Below are positions 7,782-16,185 of a stretch of 24,353 nt of DNA, in pieces; within the stretch, counting starts at the first letter, position 1, and each line of letters opens with the position of its first letter. The notes below the pieces were generated by a model. It ran no database searches, was not told where the DNA came from, and saw only the letters and a program-made list of their open reading frames with translations. This stretch comes from Rugosimonospora sp036494675. GTDB lineage: Bacteria > Actinomycetota > Actinomycetes > Mycobacteriales > Micromonosporaceae. The DNA is taken from contig DASXOA010000036.1 in assembly GCA_036494675.1 (NCBI GenBank), positions 1 through 24,353 on the forward strand, in the 5' to 3' direction. Made by a program: the position numbers and the translations under genes.

Positions 7782-8650
7782 GCACCGTCTCGGATGCCGA
7801 GCCGGTCGGGCGGCGCAGGCTGATCGGCCGCCCGTCCACCTGGATCACCTGGGCCGTCGTGGCGTTCTTCTTCATCAACCTGGCCGGCGTGGTCGGCTCG
7901 GTGGTGGTCAAATCGTTCTCCACGCAATGGTTCGGCACCTGGTGGCCGGCCGGCTTCACGACGCAGTACTGGTCGGAGGCGTGGCACGAGTTCGACCTGT
8001 CCCAGGTGCTCATCGTGACGTTGGAGGCGTCGCTGGCGGTGGTGGTGATCGCCGCGGTGATCGGGGTACCGGCAGCCTACGCGCTGGCTCGCCGCCGGTT
8101 CCCGCTCAAGCGGCTGGTGATGCTGGTGTTCCTGCTGCCGGTGATGGTGCCGCCGATCGCGTACGGCATCCCGCTGGCCACCGTGCTCTACAAGTACAAC
8201 CTGGCCAACTCCCTGACCGGTGTGATCCTGGCGAACCTCGTGCCGTCGGTGCCGTTCGTGGTGCTGACGATGACGCCGTTCATCGAGCAGATCGACCCGA
8301 AGATCGAGGCGGCGGCCCGGATGTGCGGGGCGACGACCCGCTCGGTGTTCCTGCGCATCCTCCTGCCGTTGCTGGTTCCCGGCGTGCTGGCCGCCGCCGT
8401 ACTGGTGCTGGTGCGCACCGTCGGCATGTTCGAGCTGACCTATCTGACCGCCGGTACCGACAGCCAGACCCTGGTCGTCGCGCTCTACAACGCCTACTAC
8501 GGCGCCGGCATCCGCGCCCCGCAATCGACGGACGCGATGGCGGTGCTGTACATGGTGACGATGCTGGTACTGCTGGTGATCGCGCTACGGTTCGTTAATC
8601 CGACCCAACTCGTCACGAGGGTCGCCGACGATCGGGATTCCAACGCGTGA
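7778..8650 (+). CDS. ABC transporter permease (PotC-like)
   Basis: 290 residues from ATG 7778, with a strong AGGAGG site about 6 bases upstream, in a 4-base overlap with the first permease. It has six likely membrane helices. The EAA-type loop I-E-A-A-A-R-M-C-G-A at 176-185 is followed by L-P-L-L-V-P-G, the ATPase contact region. It is the second half of the channel. The stop is 19 bases before the dehydratase gene, so transport and metabolism are in one transcriptional unit. Confidence 0.92.
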   Translation: MSTVSDAEPVGRRRLIGRPSTWITWAVVAFFFINLAGVVGSVVVKSFSTQWFGTWWPAGFTTQYWSEAWHEFDLSQVLIVTLEASLAVVVIAAVIGVPAAYALARRRFPLKRLVMLVFLLPVMVPPIAYGIPLATVLYKYNLANSLTGVILANLVPSVPFVVLTMTPFIEQIDPKIEAAARMCGATTRSVFLRILLPLLVPGVLAAAVLVLVRTVGMFELTYLTAGTDSQTLVVALYNAYYGAGIRAPQSTDAMAVLYMVTMLVLLVIALRFVNPTQLVTRVADDRDSNA

Positions 8651-8669
8651 GAACCAGAGGGACACAGGA

Positions 8670-10382
8670 ATGACGGAACTGCGCAGCCAGCGGTGGTACG
8701 GCGGGGAGGGCGTGCGCGGGTTCAGCCACCGGGCCCGTACCCGGCAACTCGGCATCGGCGCCGAGGAGCACACGGGCAAGCCGGTGATCGGCATCCTCAA
8801 CACGTGGAGCGAGATCAACCCGTGCCACCTGCACCTGCGGGAGCGCGCCGAGGCCGTCAAGCGCGGCGTGTGGCAGGCCGGCGGGTACCCGATCGAGTTG
8901 CCGATGTCCGCGATCGCCGGCGAGACGTTCACCAAACCGACCGCGATGCTCTACCGCAACCTGCTGGCCATGGAGGCCGAGGAGGTCATCCGCTCGTACC
9001 CGGTCGACGGCGTGGTGCTCATGGGCGGCTGCGACAAGACCACCCCCGCCCTGTTGATGGGCGCGGTCAGCGCCGGGCTGCCGGCCATCTTCGTGCCGGC
9101 CGGCCCGATGCTCCGCGGCAACCTGCGGGGGCAGGTGCTCGGCAGCGGCAGCGACATGTGGAAGTACTGGGACGACCGGCGTGCCGGCCTGGTCGACGAC
9201 CAGATGTGGGACGAACTGGAGGAGGGCATCGCGCGCTCCCCCGGCCACTGCATGACGATGGGCACCGCGTCCACGATGACCTCGGCCGCCGAGGTGCTCG
9301 GCATGACGCTGCCCGGTGCCGCCTCGATCCCGGCGGCCGACGCGGGGCACCCCCGGATGGCGGCGGCGAGCGGCCGGATGGCGGTGGAGATGGTCTGGGC
9401 CGACCGGCGTCCGGAGCGGATCCTCACCGCGGAGGCGTACGAGGACGCGGTCACCACCGTACTGGCGCTGGGTGGCTCGACCAACGCGGTCATCCACCTG
9501 ATCGCGATGGCCCGCCGCGGCGGCATCCCGCTCTCGCTCGACAACTTCGACTCCGCGGCGCGGCGCACTCCGGTGCTGGCCAACATCCGCCCCGGCGGGG
9601 CGTGGCTGATGGAGGACTTGTACTACGCCGGCGGGCTGCGGGCGTTGCTGGCTCGGCTGGAGGACCTGCTGCACCTGGACCGCCCGACGGTCACCGGAAA
9701 GTCGTTGCGCGACGCCATCTCCGGCGCGCAGACCTACCAGGACGACGTGATCCGGCCGCGCGACAACCCGCTGGCCGCCGAGGCGGGGCTGGCGGTGCTG
9801 CGCGGAAACCTCGCGCCGGACGGGGCGGTCATCAAGCACATCGCGGCGGCGCCGCGGCTGTTGCAGCACACCGGTCCGGCGGTGGTGTTCGACGGGTACG
9901 CCGATCTGCTCGACCGCATCGACGACCCGGACCTGGTCGTGGACGAGAACAGCGTGCTGGTGCTGCGCGAGGCGGGGCCGCAGGGCGGGCCGGGCATGCC
10001 CGAGCACGGGATGCTGCCGATCCCGAACCGGCTGCTGCGCCGCGGCGTGCGGGACATGGTACGGGTGTCCGACGCCCGGATGAGCGGTACCAGCTACGGC
10101 GCCTGCGTGCTGCACGTCGCGCCGGAGTCGCATGTGGGCGGGCCGCTGGCACTGGTCCGGGACGGTGACCTGATCACGCTGGACACCGCGGGGCGCCGGC
10201 TGGACCTGCTGGTACCGGAGCGGGAACTGGCCCAGCGCCGGGCGACCTGGAGCCCGCCGCCGCCACGCTATCCGCGCGGGTACGGCGCACTGCACGCGGA
10301 ACACATCCTGCAGGCCGATGCCGGATGCGACTTCGATTTCCTCGTGGCGCCGGGACAGACGCCGGAACCCGACGCTCGTTAG
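8670..10382 (+). CDS. IlvD/Edd-family [Fe-S] sugar-acid dehydratase
   Basis: 570 residues from ATG 8670, preceded by an A/G-rich ribosome site. IlvD/Edd enzymes remove water from sugar acids (L-arabinonate, D-xylonate, gluconate and others) or from dihydroxy acids, giving 2-keto-3-deoxy products. The three cluster cysteines are visible: Cys52 in N-P-C-H, Cys121 in G-C-D-K-T-T-P-A and Cys194 in G-H-C-M-T-M-G-T-A-S-T-M. The N-P-C-H-L-H-L-R-E and G-T-A-S-T-M forms are those of the pentonate/hexonate dehydratase branch rather than biosynthetic IlvD. The conserved C-terminal D-x-R-M-S-G-T motif is present. It follows the transporter genes directly and has a paralogue at the right end of the window. 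The substrate could be the aldarate or aldonate made from the imported acid; this is inferred. Confidence 0.92.
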   Translation: MTELRSQRWYGGEGVRGFSHRARTRQLGIGAEEHTGKPVIGILNTWSEINPCHLHLRERAEAVKRGVWQAGGYPIELPMSAIAGETFTKPTAMLYRNLLAMEAEEVIRSYPVDGVVLMGGCDKTTPALLMGAVSAGLPAIFVPAGPMLRGNLRGQVLGSGSDMWKYWDDRRAGLVDDQMWDELEEGIARSPGHCMTMGTASTMTSAAEVLGMTLPGAASIPAADAGHPRMAAASGRMAVEMVWADRRPERILTAEAYEDAVTTVLALGGSTNAVIHLIAMARRGGIPLSLDNFDSAARRTPVLANIRPGGAWLMEDLYYAGGLRALLARLEDLLHLDRPTVTGKSLRDAISGAQTYQDDVIRPRDNPLAAEAGLAVLRGNLAPDGAVIKHIAAAPRLLQHTGPAVVFDGYADLLDRIDDPDLVVDENSVLVLREAGPQGGPGMPEHGMLPIPNRLLRRGVRDMVRVSDARMSGTSYGACVLHVAPESHVGGPLALVRDGDLITLDTAGRRLDLLVPERELAQRRATWSPPPPRYPRGYGALHAEHILQADAGCDFDFLVAPGQTPEPDAR

Positions 10383-10399
10383 CAACATTGGCACCGATC

Positions 10400-10414
10400 G
10401 ATGCAATCGGCATC
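10400..10414 (+). terminator. Weak hairpin after the dehydratase gene
   Basis: GATGC-AATCG-GCATC, a 5-bp stem followed by TTT, lies 18 bases after the dehydratase stop. It could cause partial termination or attenuation before the uronate dehydrogenase gene. The short stem makes this tentative. Confidence 0.25.
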
Positions 10415-10557
10415 TTTACGACGGTACGACAGGGGCAACGGTGCCGCTGGGTACCGAAGCAACGGCAAGGCCCGACGCAACGTCGGATACGATATGACGG
10501 CATTACGGTAAGCGTTTTCGGTACGCGTTGACGGATACGCGAAAGGTGGCGAACGGG

Positions 10558-11409
10558 TTGGCCGGCACGGAGAATGGCGACGACACGTACCGGCTGCTCA
10601 TGACGGGAGCGGCCGGCAACATGGGCCGGCTGCTGCGCCCCCTGCTCCGGCGCGAGGGTCGGGTCGTGCGGCTGGCCGATCTGGTCGAGATCGAGGACCC
10701 CCAGCCCGGCGAGGAAATCATCGCCGCCGACCTCACCGACGCCGACGCGATAGCAAAGGCATGCCAGGGCGTCGACGCCGTACTGCACCTCGGCGGAATC
10801 AGCCTGGAGGCGCCGTTCGACGACGTTCTCGCGGTGAACGTGGTGGGCACCCAGAACCTGCTGCGGGCCGCCATCGAGGCCGGCGTGCCGAAGGTGGTCC
10901 TCGCATCGAGCAACCACGCGGTGGGCTTCTACGCGCGTGGCGAGGTGCCGCCCGGCTCCGACGGTCTGCCCGGCGACGTGCCGCCCCGACCGGACACCTA
11001 CTACGGCTGGAGCAAGGCGGCGATCGAGTCGCTGGGAGCGCTCTACCACTACCGGTACGGCATCGACGTCACGGCGCTGCGGATCGGCTCCTGCTTCGCC
11101 GAGCCGATGGACGCCCGCGCTTTGGCCACCTGGCTGGCGCCGAGTGACGCCGCGCAACTGGTCGAGGCGGCGCTGGACAACCAGCAGCCGGGCTTCCGGG
11201 TGGTCTGGGCGGTCTCCGACAACACCCGGCGGTGGTTCTCGCTGTCCGGGGCGCGGGCGCTGGGGTACGAGCCGACGGAGGACGCGGAGCGGTTCGCCGA
11301 GTCGCGGATCGCGGCGGACGGCGAGCCCAACCTGAGTGACCCGATGCACGACCTGGTCGGCGGCGGCTTCATCAAGGCACCGCTGGGCGAGCCGATGCGC
11401 CGTTCGTGA
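10558..11409 (+). CDS. udh: Uronate dehydrogenase (NAD-dependent, extended SDR)
   Basis: 283 residues from TTG 10558, chosen because AAAGGTGG (10542-10549) sits 8 bases upstream; an in-frame TTG at 10528 would add 10 residues but has no ribosome site. The NAD-binding loop is T-G-A-A-G-N-M-G (16-23), the S-S-N-H motif is at 117-120 and the catalytic Y-x-x-x-K is Tyr149-Lys153. The L-H-L-G-G-I-S, S-S-N-H-A-V-G-F-Y and R-I-G-S-C-F segments match bacterial Udh proteins, which oxidise galacturonate or glucuronate to the aldaro-lactone with NAD+. Length agrees with characterised enzymes (about 265-280). It ends the plus-strand run and is followed by a strong terminator. With the lactonase at the right of the window it supports an oxidative uronate pathway. 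Confidence 0.88.
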   Translation: MAGTENGDDTYRLLMTGAAGNMGRLLRPLLRREGRVVRLADLVEIEDPQPGEEIIAADLTDADAIAKACQGVDAVLHLGGISLEAPFDDVLAVNVVGTQNLLRAAIEAGVPKVVLASSNHAVGFYARGEVPPGSDGLPGDVPPRPDTYYGWSKAAIESLGALYHYRYGIDVTALRIGSCFAEPMDARALATWLAPSDAAQLVEAALDNQQPGFRVVWAVSDNTRRWFSLSGARALGYEPTEDAERFAESRIAADGEPNLSDPMHDLVGGGFIKAPLGEPMRRS

Positions 11410-11455
11410 CCCCCCGGTCACGCGCCGTGATATCCGAGAGTCTGTGAGCTTTCCG

Positions 11456-11481
11456 GGGGCCGGCCGATCGGGGCCGGCCCC
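11456..11481 (+). terminator. Strong rho-independent-type terminator after udh
   Basis: GGGGCCGGCC and GGCCGGCCCC form a perfect 10-bp GC stem around a 6-base loop, followed by TTGTT. It begins 47 bases after the uronate dehydrogenase stop and separates that operon from the next gene. Confidence 0.75.
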
Positions 11482-11565
11482 TTGTTCACGCCGAACGACC
11501 GACCCGAGCCGGCCGGACCGCGCAACCGGTACCGGGGCCGGCCGGGTGCTTTGAGGTCCGGCGGA

Positions 11566-11571
11566 TATCGT
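11566..11571 (+). promoter_or_regulatory. -10 box TATCGT for a leaderless transcript
   Basis: TATCGT fits the actinobacterial TANNNT pattern and ends 6 bases before the GTG at 11578. No ribosome site precedes that GTG, so transcription probably starts at or next to the start codon. No clear -35 box is seen. Confidence 0.5.
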
Positions 11572-11577
11572 GCGCGG

Positions 11578-12618
11578 GTGACGACCTCCACCGTTCCGGC
11601 CGGGCCGCCGGCCGGCCCGGCAACGGCCGGTACGCCGGACACCCCGGCCGGGCCGGGCCGCCTCCGGCGGCTCCTGACCCGGCTGTGCTGGCCGCTGTCC
11701 GCGGTGTGGGCGCTCATCGCGGTCGTCCGGCTGCTCGGCCTGCACGTCGACCGGTGGCCGCTGGCGGTGGAGCCGGCGGTGGTGCCGTACGCCGCGCTCA
11801 CCGCGGTGATCCCGATCGTCGCGGCACTGGTCGCGCGGCGCTGGCTGGCCGCGACGCTGGCCGTCGCCGCACTCGTCGCGCTCGTCACGGTCGTCGCGCC
11901 CCGGGCGTTCGGCGGCCCGGACCCGGTGCGCGGGCCGGCCGTGCGGGTGATGACGGCGAACCTGCGCGAGGGCCAGGCCGACCCGGCATCGGTGGTGTCG
12001 CTGGCGCGCGGGCAGCGGGTGGACGTGCTCGCGCTGGAGGAGGTGACTCCGGCCGAGTTCGACCGGCTGATGGCCGCGGGGCTGGCCGGGGTGCTGCCGT
12101 ACTGGGCGGCCAATCCGCAGTGGGTGGGTCCGGCGGGTACCGCGCTGTTCTCCCGGTACCCGCTGACCGGCGTCGGGCGGCATCCGCTGCCGAACGACTT
12201 CACCGAGACCCTGGCGACGGTGCAGCCACCCGGTGCCGTACCGGTCTCCATCGACGTGATCCACTACTGCGCGCCGGTCACCCCGAACCAGACCGCGTGC
12301 TGGAACGCCGGGGTACACAGCATCCCGCCGGCCACGCCGAAGGGCCCGGTCCGGCTCCTGCTGGGCGACTTCAACATGACGCTGGACTTCCCGGACCTGC
12401 GCCACGTCCTCGCGACAGGGTACCGGGACGCCGCCGCCGTCATGGGCGACGGGCTGGCGCCGACGTTCCCGTACCTCGGACCGCCGCTGCCCAGGGTGAC
12501 CCCCGACCACGTACTGGCGGACCGGCGCATCGGCATCAGCGCCGTGTCCATCCACCCGATCGAGGGCAGCGACCACCGGGCGGTGTTCGCCGAACTGACG
12601 TTCCCCAGGGCCGGCTGA
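11578..12618 (+). CDS. Membrane-anchored endonuclease/exonuclease/phosphatase-family protein
   Basis: 346 residues from GTG 11578; an upstream in-frame start region has no support, and the TATCGT box just before this GTG suggests leaderless expression. After a Pro/Ala-rich cytoplasmic start there are about three hydrophobic helices (roughly residues 36-100). The EEP domain follows, with M-T-A-N-L-R-E, A-L-E-E-V, the L-L-G-D-F-N-M motif and the terminal G-S-D-H-R-A-V motif that holds the catalytic His. This is the usual actinobacterial layout, with the enzyme domain facing outward. Family members cleave phosphodiester or phosphomonoester bonds in nucleic acids, lipids or sugar phosphates; the substrate here is unknown. 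It stands alone between a terminator and a convergent operon. Confidence 0.87.
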   Translation: MTTSTVPAGPPAGPATAGTPDTPAGPGRLRRLLTRLCWPLSAVWALIAVVRLLGLHVDRWPLAVEPAVVPYAALTAVIPIVAALVARRWLAATLAVAALVALVTVVAPRAFGGPDPVRGPAVRVMTANLREGQADPASVVSLARGQRVDVLALEEVTPAEFDRLMAAGLAGVLPYWAANPQWVGPAGTALFSRYPLTGVGRHPLPNDFTETLATVQPPGAVPVSIDVIHYCAPVTPNQTACWNAGVHSIPPATPKGPVRLLLGDFNMTLDFPDLRHVLATGYRDAAAVMGDGLAPTFPYLGPPLPRVTPDHVLADRRIGISAVSIHPIEGSDHRAVFAELTFPRAG

Positions 12619-12672
12619 GCCGCCGTTCCCGGAGCCGGCTGAGTTCCGAGGGCCGGCCCAGCCGCCGGGGGC

Positions 12673-13386
12673 TCAGCTCGTCTCGCCGGCCACGCTGAAC
12701 GACCGCAGCCGGTCGATGGCCAGCAGCGCGCCGCCGACCAGGAACACCGCACTCATCGCCAGGGCCGCCGGCAGGCCCACGTGCGCCTTGATGAGGTCGT
12801 TGGGTGCGATCGCGTGCGTGACGCTCAGCGCGTACTGGTGGATGGACAGCACCCGGGTACCGGTCAACACGTTGCCCAGCAGCGCTTCCCAGATCAGCAC
12901 GTACAGCAGGCCGACCAGTACCGGCCGCCGGGTCACCAGGCTCATCGCCAGGAACACCCCGCTGTACCCGAGGGCGGCGACGAGGCAGGCGACCGCGAGC
13001 GCGACCCCGAACCGGGCGGAGTCGACGAGTACGCCGACGATGAACATCGGTACCGCCGAGGTCAGCGCCGTGATCCCGGCCGCCACCACCAGCTTCGCCA
13101 CGATGATCTGGTGCCTGGGCAGCGGTTTGGCGAGGATGTGCACCACCGTACCGTCGTCGATCTCGGAGCCGAGCACGCCGGTACCCACGATCAGCGCGAT
13201 CACCGGCAGCATCACGGCGAAGCCCATCCCGTCGATGACTGACGGAGCCCAATGCTCTGGGTCGACCCCGGTCGACTTGGCGGCCACGGTCAACACGAGC
13301 AGCAGCACCGGCAGCGGGAACAGCAGCAGGAAGCGGCGCCGGCCGAACAGGCCGCGGGCGGTGATGCCGGCAATGGTCAGATTCAT
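12673..13386 (-). CDS. ABC-2 type transporter permease
   Basis: 237 residues from ATG 13386, with a GAGAAAG stretch upstream; the reading frame extends further, but the added residues are Arg-rich and lack membrane character. About six hydrophobic segments are visible, with the E-I-D-D-G-T-V-V-H-I-L-A-K-P-L-P-R loop typical of ABC-2 permeases, which run K-P-x-x-R before the next helix. It is the last gene of a four-gene minus-strand exporter operon and follows its ATPase after a 75-base gap. The exported substrate is unknown. Confidence 0.87.
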   Translation of the reverse strand: MNLTIAGITARGLFGRRRFLLLFPLPVLLLVLTVAAKSTGVDPEHWAPSVIDGMGFAVMLPVIALIVGTGVLGSEIDDGTVVHILAKPLPRHQIIVAKLVVAAGITALTSAVPMFIVGVLVDSARFGVALAVACLVAALGYSGVFLAMSLVTRRPVLVGLLYVLIWEALLGNVLTGTRVLSIHQYALSVTHAIAPNDLIKAHVGLPAALAMSAVFLVGGALLAIDRLRSFSVAGETS

Positions 13387-13461
13387 CGCGTCACACTTTC
13401 TCGATCGGACCCGCCGGGCCGTCGGCGGCACCGGTTCCCCATCGGTCGGTCGGCCCGGCGC

Positions 13462-14373
13462 TCACGCCGTTATCAGGTAGGAGAAGACGCTTTCCAGCGA
13501 CTCGTCGGACGGGATGAGCTGGCGTACCCGCAACCCCTCGCGCAGTGCGATCTTCGGCAGCGCGCGGGTGAAGGCGCCGTAGTTGCCGGCGCGCACGGTC
13601 AGGCCGGCCTGGTTGAGGTCCAGCCCGTTCACCGACTCCTCGTTCATCAGCGCCACCGCGAGGCGCCGGTCGTCGCTCGAACGGATCGCGAACACGTGCG
13701 GCCGGTGCGTCATCAGCCGGCGGATCGTCCGGAAGTCGCCGGAGGCGGCCAGCCTGCCGGCGACGATCACCTGTACCGTCCCGGACACCTCCTCGACCTC
13801 CTCCAGGATGTGCGAGGAGAACAGCACCGTGCGGCCGGAGCCGCCCATCTGGTGCAGCAACTCCATCATGTGCAGGCGCTGGCGCGGATCCATGCCGTTG
13901 AACGGCTCGTCCAGCAGCAGGATCTCCGGATCGTGCACGAGCGCGGCGGCGACCCGGGTGCGCTGGCGCATCCCCTTGGAGAACGTCTCGATCCGGCGGT
14001 CCTGCGCGTCGGCCATCTCGACGAGCCCGATGGCCCGCCGCGCGGCCTCCTCCGGCCGCGGCAGCCGGTGCAGCTTGGCGCTGGCCACCACGAAGTCCCA
14101 GGCGGTCAGGAAGCCGTGCACCGCCTCCCGCTCGGAGACCAGGCCGAGATGCCGGTATATCCCGGGATTCCGCCAGGCCGGCTCGCCGCCGATGCGCAGC
14201 TCACCCTGGGACGGCGCGAGGAACCCGGACATCATGTGCAGCAGCGTGGTCTTGCCGGCGCCGTTCGGCCCGAGCAGACCGGTCACACCGGAGCCCAGGG
14301 TCATCGTCACGTTGTTGATGGCGACGACGTTGCCGTACCAGCGGGACACGTTGGTCAGCTCGACGGTCTTCAT
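13462..14373 (-). CDS. ABC transporter ATPase (CcmA/NatA-like)
   Basis: 303 residues. Walker A is G-P-N-G-A-G-K-T-T (35-43), the signature is F-S-K-G-M-R-Q-R (131-138), Walker B is I-L-L-L-D-E-P (151-157), and the switch His is in F-S-S-H. The usual Q-loop Gln is replaced (L-V-S-E-R-E-A-V), as is common in this ABC-2 subfamily. A C-terminal extension of about 90 residues follows the nucleotide domain. Its start codon overlaps the stop of the upstream permease by one base (TGATG), so the two are coupled. It probably pairs with the permease downstream. Confidence 0.92.
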   Translation of the reverse strand: MKTVELTNVSRWYGNVVAINNVTMTLGSGVTGLLGPNGAGKTTLLHMMSGFLAPSQGELRIGGEPAWRNPGIYRHLGLVSEREAVHGFLTAWDFVVASAKLHRLPRPEEAARRAIGLVEMADAQDRRIETFSKGMRQRTRVAAALVHDPEILLLDEPFNGMDPRQRLHMMELLHQMGGSGRTVLFSSHILEEVEEVSGTVQVIVAGRLAASGDFRTIRRLMTHRPHVFAIRSSDDRRLAVALMNEESVNGLDLNQAGLTVRAGNYGAFTRALPKIALREGLRVRQLIPSDESLESVFSYLITA

Positions 14374-15266
14374 CAGGCGGCCACCTTCCGGTACCGGGCG
14401 AGCAGGAGCGTGACGTACGCGGCCACCAGCACCACCGCGACGACGAGGTACAGGTATCCGTGCTGGCCGACGTCCACCCCGGTGTCCCTGCCGTACAACC
14501 AGGTTTCGACGCCCTGGACCAGGGTGACCGGGTTCAGGATCGGGGCGACCCGGCCGACGGTGCCGCCGAGCGACGCCAGCACAACCGCCACCGGCGCGGT
14601 CACCAGGTACACCCCGGCGATCACCGCGGCGGCGACCGCCCGGCGACCGGAGAGCGAGGCGAGCAGGATGCCGAGAGTGGAGAAGACCACGGCGGCGATC
14701 GCCGCGTAGCTCAGGCCAACCCAGAAGTCGTGGAACTCGTCGACGATCCCGGCGAACCCGTCGTTGCGGGAGAACACGCCGCCGATGAACATCAGCACCT
14801 GCGGGCCGGCCAGCAGCAGCCAGACCGCGGTCGTCATCGCGGCGAGCTTGGCCAGCGCGTAGTCGCCGCGCCGCAGAGGGCGGGAGAAGTAGAGCGGCAG
14901 CACCTGGGCGCGGAGGTCACGGGAGACCAGTTCCGGGGCCACGACGGCGAGGAACAGCAGGGTCGGCATGCTGACCGCGTCGGTGAACTGGAGGTACCCG
15001 AGAACTGCGTTGCCGGACTCGCCGCGCACCGCGACCGCGACCACGGCGACCATGGTCACCAGCGCGACCACCAGCCACGGGAATATCTTCGACTTCGCGC
15101 TGCGCCCCAGACCGAACGCCGTCCGGAGACTGTGGACGTACAGCGACCGGGCGGCGTAGCCGCGGCCGAGGCGCGGCCCCTCGTAGCGCTGGTACCCGAT
15201 GTCGTGGATGACCCCGCCGGACGGCTCCACCGGAGCCGCCTGGCTGGGCACGATGTCAGCTGACAC
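14373..15266 (-). CDS. ABC-2 type transporter permease
   Basis: 297 residues from GTG 15266, overlapping the end of the upstream ATPase gene by 11 bases. A ~60-residue soluble N-terminus (with I-H-D-I-G-Y-Q-R-Y-E-G-P-R-L-G, a motif common in actinobacterial ABC-2 permeases) precedes about six membrane helices. The V-S-R-D-L-R-A-Q-V-L-P-L-Y-F-S-R-P-L-R-R loop is the typical ABC-2 coupling segment. It is the second gene of the four-gene exporter operon. Confidence 0.9.
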   Translation of the reverse strand: MSADIVPSQAAPVEPSGGVIHDIGYQRYEGPRLGRGYAARSLYVHSLRTAFGLGRSAKSKIFPWLVVALVTMVAVVAVAVRGESGNAVLGYLQFTDAVSMPTLLFLAVVAPELVSRDLRAQVLPLYFSRPLRRGDYALAKLAAMTTAVWLLLAGPQVLMFIGGVFSRNDGFAGIVDEFHDFWVGLSYAAIAAVVFSTLGILLASLSGRRAVAAAVIAGVYLVTAPVAVVLASLGGTVGRVAPILNPVTLVQGVETWLYGRDTGVDVGQHGYLYLVVAVVLVAAYVTLLLARYRKVAA

Positions 15267-16185
15267 GGTCTTCTACCTCCCGCGGCGGGGGCTGCGTCGA
15301 GAACAGTTCGGCGACCCGGTGGCGTCGCTGGTCGAGCCGGTGCAACGGCAGGTCCAGCGCGGCGACCGTACCGAGGATGGTGTCGTAGGTCTGCTCGGAC
15401 TCCAGCGGTACCAGCAGCATGCGCCCCTCCCGGGTGACCGGCAGCCCGGCCTGGACCAGCCCGGCCTCCAGTTGCTCGGTGCCCTCGTCGACCTCGACCG
15501 CGAGCACGTCGCGCCGCACCGTCATCGCGGAGACTCGGTCGGCGCGCAGCAGCTTCCCGCCGTCGATCGCGACGAGCGAGTCGCAGATGCGCTCCACCTC
15601 GCCGAGCAGGTGCGAACACACCATCACGGAGATGCCGAACTCGGTGCCGATGCGGTAGACGAGCGCCAGCATCGCGTCCCGACCGGCCGGATCGAGGCCG
15701 TTGGTGGGCTCGTCGAGCAGCAGCAGATCGGGGTCGTGCACCAGCGCCTGAGCCAGCTTCACCCGCTGCTTCATGCCGGTGGAGTAGCCGCCGATCTGCC
15801 GGTACCGCTCCTCGTACAGGCCGACGTGGCGCAGCGCCTCGGAAGCCCGCTCCCGGGCGGCGGTGCGCGGCAACCCGCTCATCCGCCCCATGTGCGTGAC
15901 GAACTCGGCGGCGACCATGTCTGGCGGAAGGCTGTCGTGCTCGGGCATGTAGCCGACCCGGGCCCGGATGGCCTCGCCGTCAGGGCCGGGGTCGAGACCC
16001 AGCACGCGGACCGTGCCGGACGTCGGCGCGGACAGGCCGAGCAGCGTCTTGATCAGGGTCGACTTGCCCGCCCCGTTCGCCCCCACCAGGCCGATGATGC
16101 CGGGCTCGATGTCCACGGTGAACGCGTCGAGCGCGGTCACCCTGGGGTAACGCTTGGTGAGAGATCGTGTCTCGATCAAAGCCAC
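15256..16185 (-). CDS. ABC transporter ATPase, first gene of the exporter operon
   Basis: 309 residues from GTG 16185. The frame is open far upstream, but the ABC domain starts at this codon, and a -10 box (TACAGT) ends 6 bases before it, which supports a leaderless GTG start. Walker A is G-A-N-G-A-G-K-S-T (35-43), the signature Y-S-T-G-M-K-Q-R, Walker B L-L-L-L-D-E-P-T-N-G-L-D-P, and the switch His in C-S-H. The Q-loop position reads Y-M-P-E-H, as in CcmA-like ATPases. It heads the ATPase-permease-ATPase-permease operon, which either makes two transporters or one heteromeric exporter. Function could be drug, lipid or bacteriocin export; none is proven. Confidence 0.92.
   Translation of the reverse strand: MALIETRSLTKRYPRVTALDAFTVDIEPGIIGLVGANGAGKSTLIKTLLGLSAPTSGTVRVLGLDPGPDGEAIRARVGYMPEHDSLPPDMVAAEFVTHMGRMSGLPRTAARERASEALRHVGLYEERYRQIGGYSTGMKQRVKLAQALVHDPDLLLLDEPTNGLDPAGRDAMLALVYRIGTEFGISVMVCSHLLGEVERICDSLVAIDGGKLLRADRVSAMTVRRDVLAVEVDEGTEQLEAGLVQAGLPVTREGRMLLVPLESEQTYDTILGTVAALDLPLHRLDQRRHRVAELFSTQPPPREVEDRVS

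Noticed and set aside
10510..10518. LacI-type operator before udh
   Set aside because: Only part of the arms around the central CG match, too weak to list as a feature; kept only as a remark in the findings.
11033..11043. Partial CebR-like match TGGGAGCGCTC inside udh
   Set aside because: The right arm breaks the palindrome and it lies in coding sequence; chance is likely in GC-rich DNA.
10174..12576. 800-codon minus-strand open frame
   Set aside because: It runs antisense to the end of the dehydratase, all of udh and nearly all of the EEP gene, crosses a strong terminator, and has shadow-type composition.
12619..12672. Bidirectional terminator between the EEP and exporter genes
   Set aside because: Several short GCCGGC inverted repeats are present, but no single clean stem stands out.
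12673..16185. Antibiotic-resistance or bacteriocin-immunity exporter
   Set aside because: ABC-2 sequence alone does not give a substrate and no biosynthetic genes are adjacent.
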